Source: an uncultured Collinsella sp.
Lineage (GTDB): Bacteria > Actinomycetota > Coriobacteriia > Coriobacteriales > Coriobacteriaceae
Direction of reading: 5' to 3'
DNA: 8,289 nucleotides
NCBI GenBank assembly: GCA_900551655.1
Contig: URWM01000055.1
Location: forward strand, 1-8,289
The notes under the pieces are model-generated. The model did no database searches. It was not told the DNA's origin and worked only from the letters and a program-made list of their open reading frames with translations. Numbering within the stretch: position 1 is the stretch's first letter; every line of letters starts with the position of its first letter. Shown here piece after piece: positions 6,025 through 8,289 of this stretch. A program made the translations under genes and the position numbers.

Positions 6025-8250
6025 CTACTTGCGACGAAGCAGCGCCGAGACCTCGGGCATCTTAAAGACGAAGGCAAGACCAAAAGTTACAGCGAGCGAG
6101 ACGACACCTGCAACACAAACGTAGCCCAGGGTAATGAGGATCGAGCTGCCAAGCGCTCCGACAAAGTGCTCAAGTGCCCACATGACGCCGGCGCCCGCGG
6201 CGGCGCCCAAGCCACCGAACAACAGGCCGAAGAAACCGCCGTGCAGGATAGACTTGACCTGAAGGCCATGTAGACGACGGCGCAGCCACCACAGCGAGCA
6301 TCCGACCAAGACCACGTAGTCAACGACGTACGAAAGCGCAATTGCCGGCATACCGTAGCCCAGCACCACGCCAAACAGCAGCACCGAACCGGCCTGGCCG
6401 ATAGCGGAGTACAGGCAATAGCGGCTATAAGGTTTCATATCGAGCAGGGCCGAAAAGCTCTTCTGCATCAGCACGACCACGCCGTAGAGCGGCAGGGAAA
6501 GTGCCAGATAGATAAGGAACTCCGACACCAGCGCCACACCGGATTCATCGAACTTGCCGGCGCAGTAGATCATGTTGAGCGGACGGGCGAAGACGATCAG
6601 ATACATCGCAAACGGAATCAGGAAGAAGAGCATCTGCGCGACACCGCGCGAAATGCCCGTGCGGACGCTGTCGTAATCCTTCTCCTGCGCATCGTGAGAG
6701 AGTTCGGTATAGAGTGCCGTCGAAAGCGAGGCGGCGATCAGCGCATAGGGCAGCGTGTACCACAGGCGCGCATACGCGATGACGGAAGGTCCGGTCTCGG
6801 GCTGCACCACCAGCGCGGCGGCATTGGTAATGGAGGTCGAGACAAACATGCACACCGTGGCGAGCAGCGTCGGGATACCAAGCGCAATCGTCTGTCGCAG
6901 CGCGGGGTCCTTAAAGTCGATATGGATATGAGGATGCACGCCATGCTTGCCGAGCGCGGGAATCTGACAGGCCATCTGGACAAAGACGCCGAGGGTCGTA
7001 CCAGCTGCGATCAAGATAATACCGGCCTGCCCGCCAAATTGTGCAGACACGGGAGCAAAACCCATAAAGCTGGCGATGACGATGACATTGTTGAGAACCG
7101 GGGCAAACGTCGACCAGAAGTAGTCGCGGTGTGCGTTGAGAACACCCGAGAACACCGAGCCCAAGCCATAAAATAAAATTTGGATAGCAAAGAAGCGGAA
7201 CATGAACGCAGCGGTATCCATGCTGTCGCCATTACCCGAAAGGAACGACTGCGTCCAAATAAAGCCGGGAGCAAACACGGTGCCCAGCAGCGAGATACCG
7301 CCCAGTAGCAGAAGCAGAATACCGAGCAGGTTGCCGACATACTCGTTCGATGCCTCGCGGCCCTGCTCGCGCCTCACGCCCATATACACCGGCAAAAACG
7401 CCGTAACGAGCATGCCGCCCATCACGAGCTCGTAGAGCATGTTGGGCAGGTTGTTGGCAACCTGATAGGAGGACGAGAGCAGCGACATGCCGATGGCGGC
7501 CGCCATGGCCCACGTGCGGATAAACCCGGTGACGCGCGACACGATGGTCAGCACGGTCATGAGGCCAGCAGAACGACCAACCGTGGAGTAGTCCGAAGAA
7601 CCCATATCGTCTACGTCGTCCTGAGAGTCCTCATGAACCTCATCTTGTGGCGGCAAATCGTCCACGACGGCAAAGGAGCCGGTCATCGCAAAGGGATCGT
7701 CAACCAAAACGGCGTCATCAGCAGGTGCGGCGTCATCGCTGTTCGGCATGTTGTTTCCGGATACGGCATCATCATCGAATATGGCATGGTCGCCAAACAC
7801 CGTGTCAACTTCTTTGGCGGCGACGGTTCGGGCAGAAAACGACAGAGGGTCCCAATCGTCATCACCGTCGATGGCCACGCCCTCGACGGGATCGGTCGAA
7901 CCAAGCGGCGACCATTCGTCATCCGAAAGAAGCGGTTCGCCATCATCATGAGCCGCGGGCTTGGCGGAACGAGCGGCAGGAGCGCTCTGCGGCGTGCTCT
8001 TTCCCTGGGCTGCCATCAAAAACACCGCCGTCTCATCGGGACGCGGCACACGAGGAGCCTCGGAGGCGGTCGGCATCACGCTGGCGCTCGATTGAGCGGC
8101 GGCCAAAAAGACCGCCGTCTCATCGGGACGAGCCGAAGAAAGAACCGTACGGGGAAGCGCCGTGCCGGCACCGGCGGCACGCAAGTACACGGCCGTCTCG
8201 CCCGGGTCAGCGGCAGCGGACCAGGCGTTTCGAATCTCGTTATCGAACGA
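6025..8250 (-). CDS. murJ: Lipid II flippase MurJ (MviN family) with long acidic N-terminal extension; 5' end missing
   Basis: Flips the peptidoglycan precursor lipid II across the inner membrane. 741 residues are visible; the true start lies beyond the right edge, and a MYKRQ opening read from there is adapter. The C-terminal roughly 520 residues are the usual MurJ core of 14 helices, from VGRSAGLMTVLTIVSRVTGFIR (224-245, split here by description only) to ALLRRK. The SRVxGFxR arginines (R239, R245) and the later A-R-L arginine are kept. After helix 1 the protein reads LPNMLYELVMGG, the form I associate with Actinobacteria, where E. coli has arginines. Ahead of the core lie at least 222 residues of low-complexity, Ala/Asp-rich sequence with three ETAV(F/Y)L repeats (residues 15-26, 41-52, 70-81), two D(D/E)W(S/D)PL motifs and many Asp pairs. 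This part should be cytoplasmic and disordered. The TAG stop touches the uvrC GTG, so the two genes are probably one transcript. Confidence 0.94.
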   Translation of the reverse strand, partial: SFDNEIRNAWSAAADPGETAVYLRAAGAGTALPRTVLSSARPDETAVFLAAAQSSASVMPTASEAPRVPRPDETAVFLMAAQGKSTPQSAPAARSAKPAAHDDGEPLLSDDEWSPLGSTDPVEGVAIDGDDDWDPLSFSARTVAAKEVDTVFGDHAIFDDDAVSGNNMPNSDDAAPADDAVLVDDPFAMTGSFAVVDDLPPQDEVHEDSQDDVDDMGSSDYSTVGRSAGLMTVLTIVSRVTGFIRTWAMAAAIGMSLLSSSYQVANNLPNMLYELVMGGMLVTAFLPVYMGVRREQGREASNEYVGNLLGILLLLLGGISLLGTVFAPGFIWTQSFLSGNGDSMDTAAFMFRFFAIQILFYGLGSVFSGVLNAHRDYFWSTFAPVLNNVIVIASFMGFAPVSAQFGGQAGIILIAAGTTLGVFVQMACQIPALGKHGVHPHIHIDFKDPALRQTIALGIPTLLATVCMFVSTSITNAAALVVQPETGPSVIAYARLWYTLPYALIAASLSTALYTELSHDAQEKDYDSVRTGISRGVAQMLFFLIPFAMYLIVFARPLNMIYCAGKFDESGVALVSEFLIYLALSLPLYGVVVLMQKSFSALLDMKPYSRYCLYSAIGQAGSVLLFGVVLGYGMPAIALSYVVDYVVLVGCSLWWLRRRLHGLQVKSILHGGFFGLLFGGLGAAAGAGVMWALEHFVGALGSSILITLGYVCVAGVVSLAVTFGLAFVFKMPEVSALLRRK
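8008..8208 (-). repeat. Three-copy protein repeat (R/D)P(D/G)ETAV(F/Y)LxAA in MurJ extension
   Basis: Copies at 8173-8208 (DPGETAVYLRAA), 8095-8130 (RPDETAVFLAAA) and 8008-8043 (RPDETAVFLMAA), spaced 26 and 29 residues start to start. The last two share an identical 20-base DNA stretch (8024-8043 and 8111-8130), so duplication may be fairly recent or the motif constrained; the spacers are unrelated. Confidence 0.9.
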
Positions 8251-8289
8251 CTGTCTCTTATACACATCTGACGCTGCCGACGAAGGCTT
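8251..8289 (-). other. Nextera/Tn5 adapter remnant, right end (library artefact)
   Basis: Reverse complement of the left-end adapter: the Tn5 mosaic end begins at 8251 (CTGTCTCTTATACACATCT) and the read-1 adapter runs to 8283. The final six bases, AGGCTT, are the complement of AAGCCT, consistent with the same i5 index tail as at the left end. Real genome ends at 8250. Confidence 0.98.

Noticed and set aside
1..8289. Composite transposon with 37-base terminal inverted repeats
   Set aside because: Ends equal the Nextera adapter including index remnant, there is no transposase inside, and the cargo is housekeeping and transport genes.

Overview
The window reads as a bacterial chromosomal fragment, about 8.2 kb, flanked by sequencing-library adapter. 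Base composition is GC-rich with strong G/C preference at third codon positions. The MurJ homologue is of actinobacterial type (the segment after helix 1 reads LPNMLYEL instead of the proteobacterial LPNLLRR), and the lipoprotein and UvrC look like those of Coriobacteriia. My best guess is a Collinsella-like gut coriobacterium. This rests on remembered family features, not on a search. Both ends (1-37 and 8251-8289) are the Illumina Nextera read-1/Tn5 mosaic-end adapter in opposite orientation, so the window is one tagmented, PCR-amplified or adapter-trapped molecule, and the flanking genes are cut by library preparation.

All five genes lie on the minus strand. In the direction of transcription: (1) murJ, a lipid II flippase missing its N-terminus at the right edge, with an unusual acidic N-terminal cytoplasmic extension of at least 222 residues that carries three ETAV(F/Y)L repeats; (2) uvrC, the nucleotide-excision-repair endonuclease, which starts directly after the murJ stop; (3) a 365-base intergenic region with a possible weak uvrC terminator, a strong 9+9 bp palindrome and candidate promoters; (4) a peptide-type ABC transporter operon: lipoprotein substrate-binding protein, a structured 157-base intercistronic region, DppB-type permease, DppC-type permease. 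The DppC gene runs off the left edge close to its natural end. The ATPase genes (dppD/dppF type) are not in view and would be expected further left.

Functionally there are two units. murJ-uvrC is probably one transcript that pairs cell-wall precursor export with DNA repair by position only. The dpp-like operon imports peptides or a similar solute. The hairpins between the binding protein and the permeases fit the common pattern in which the binding protein is made in excess over the membrane subunits. I found no RNA genes, CRISPR array, insertion sequence or defence system. The items most worth follow-up are the repeat-bearing MurJ extension, the altered cysteine set in UvrC, and the dyad-symmetric elements upstream of the transporter genes.
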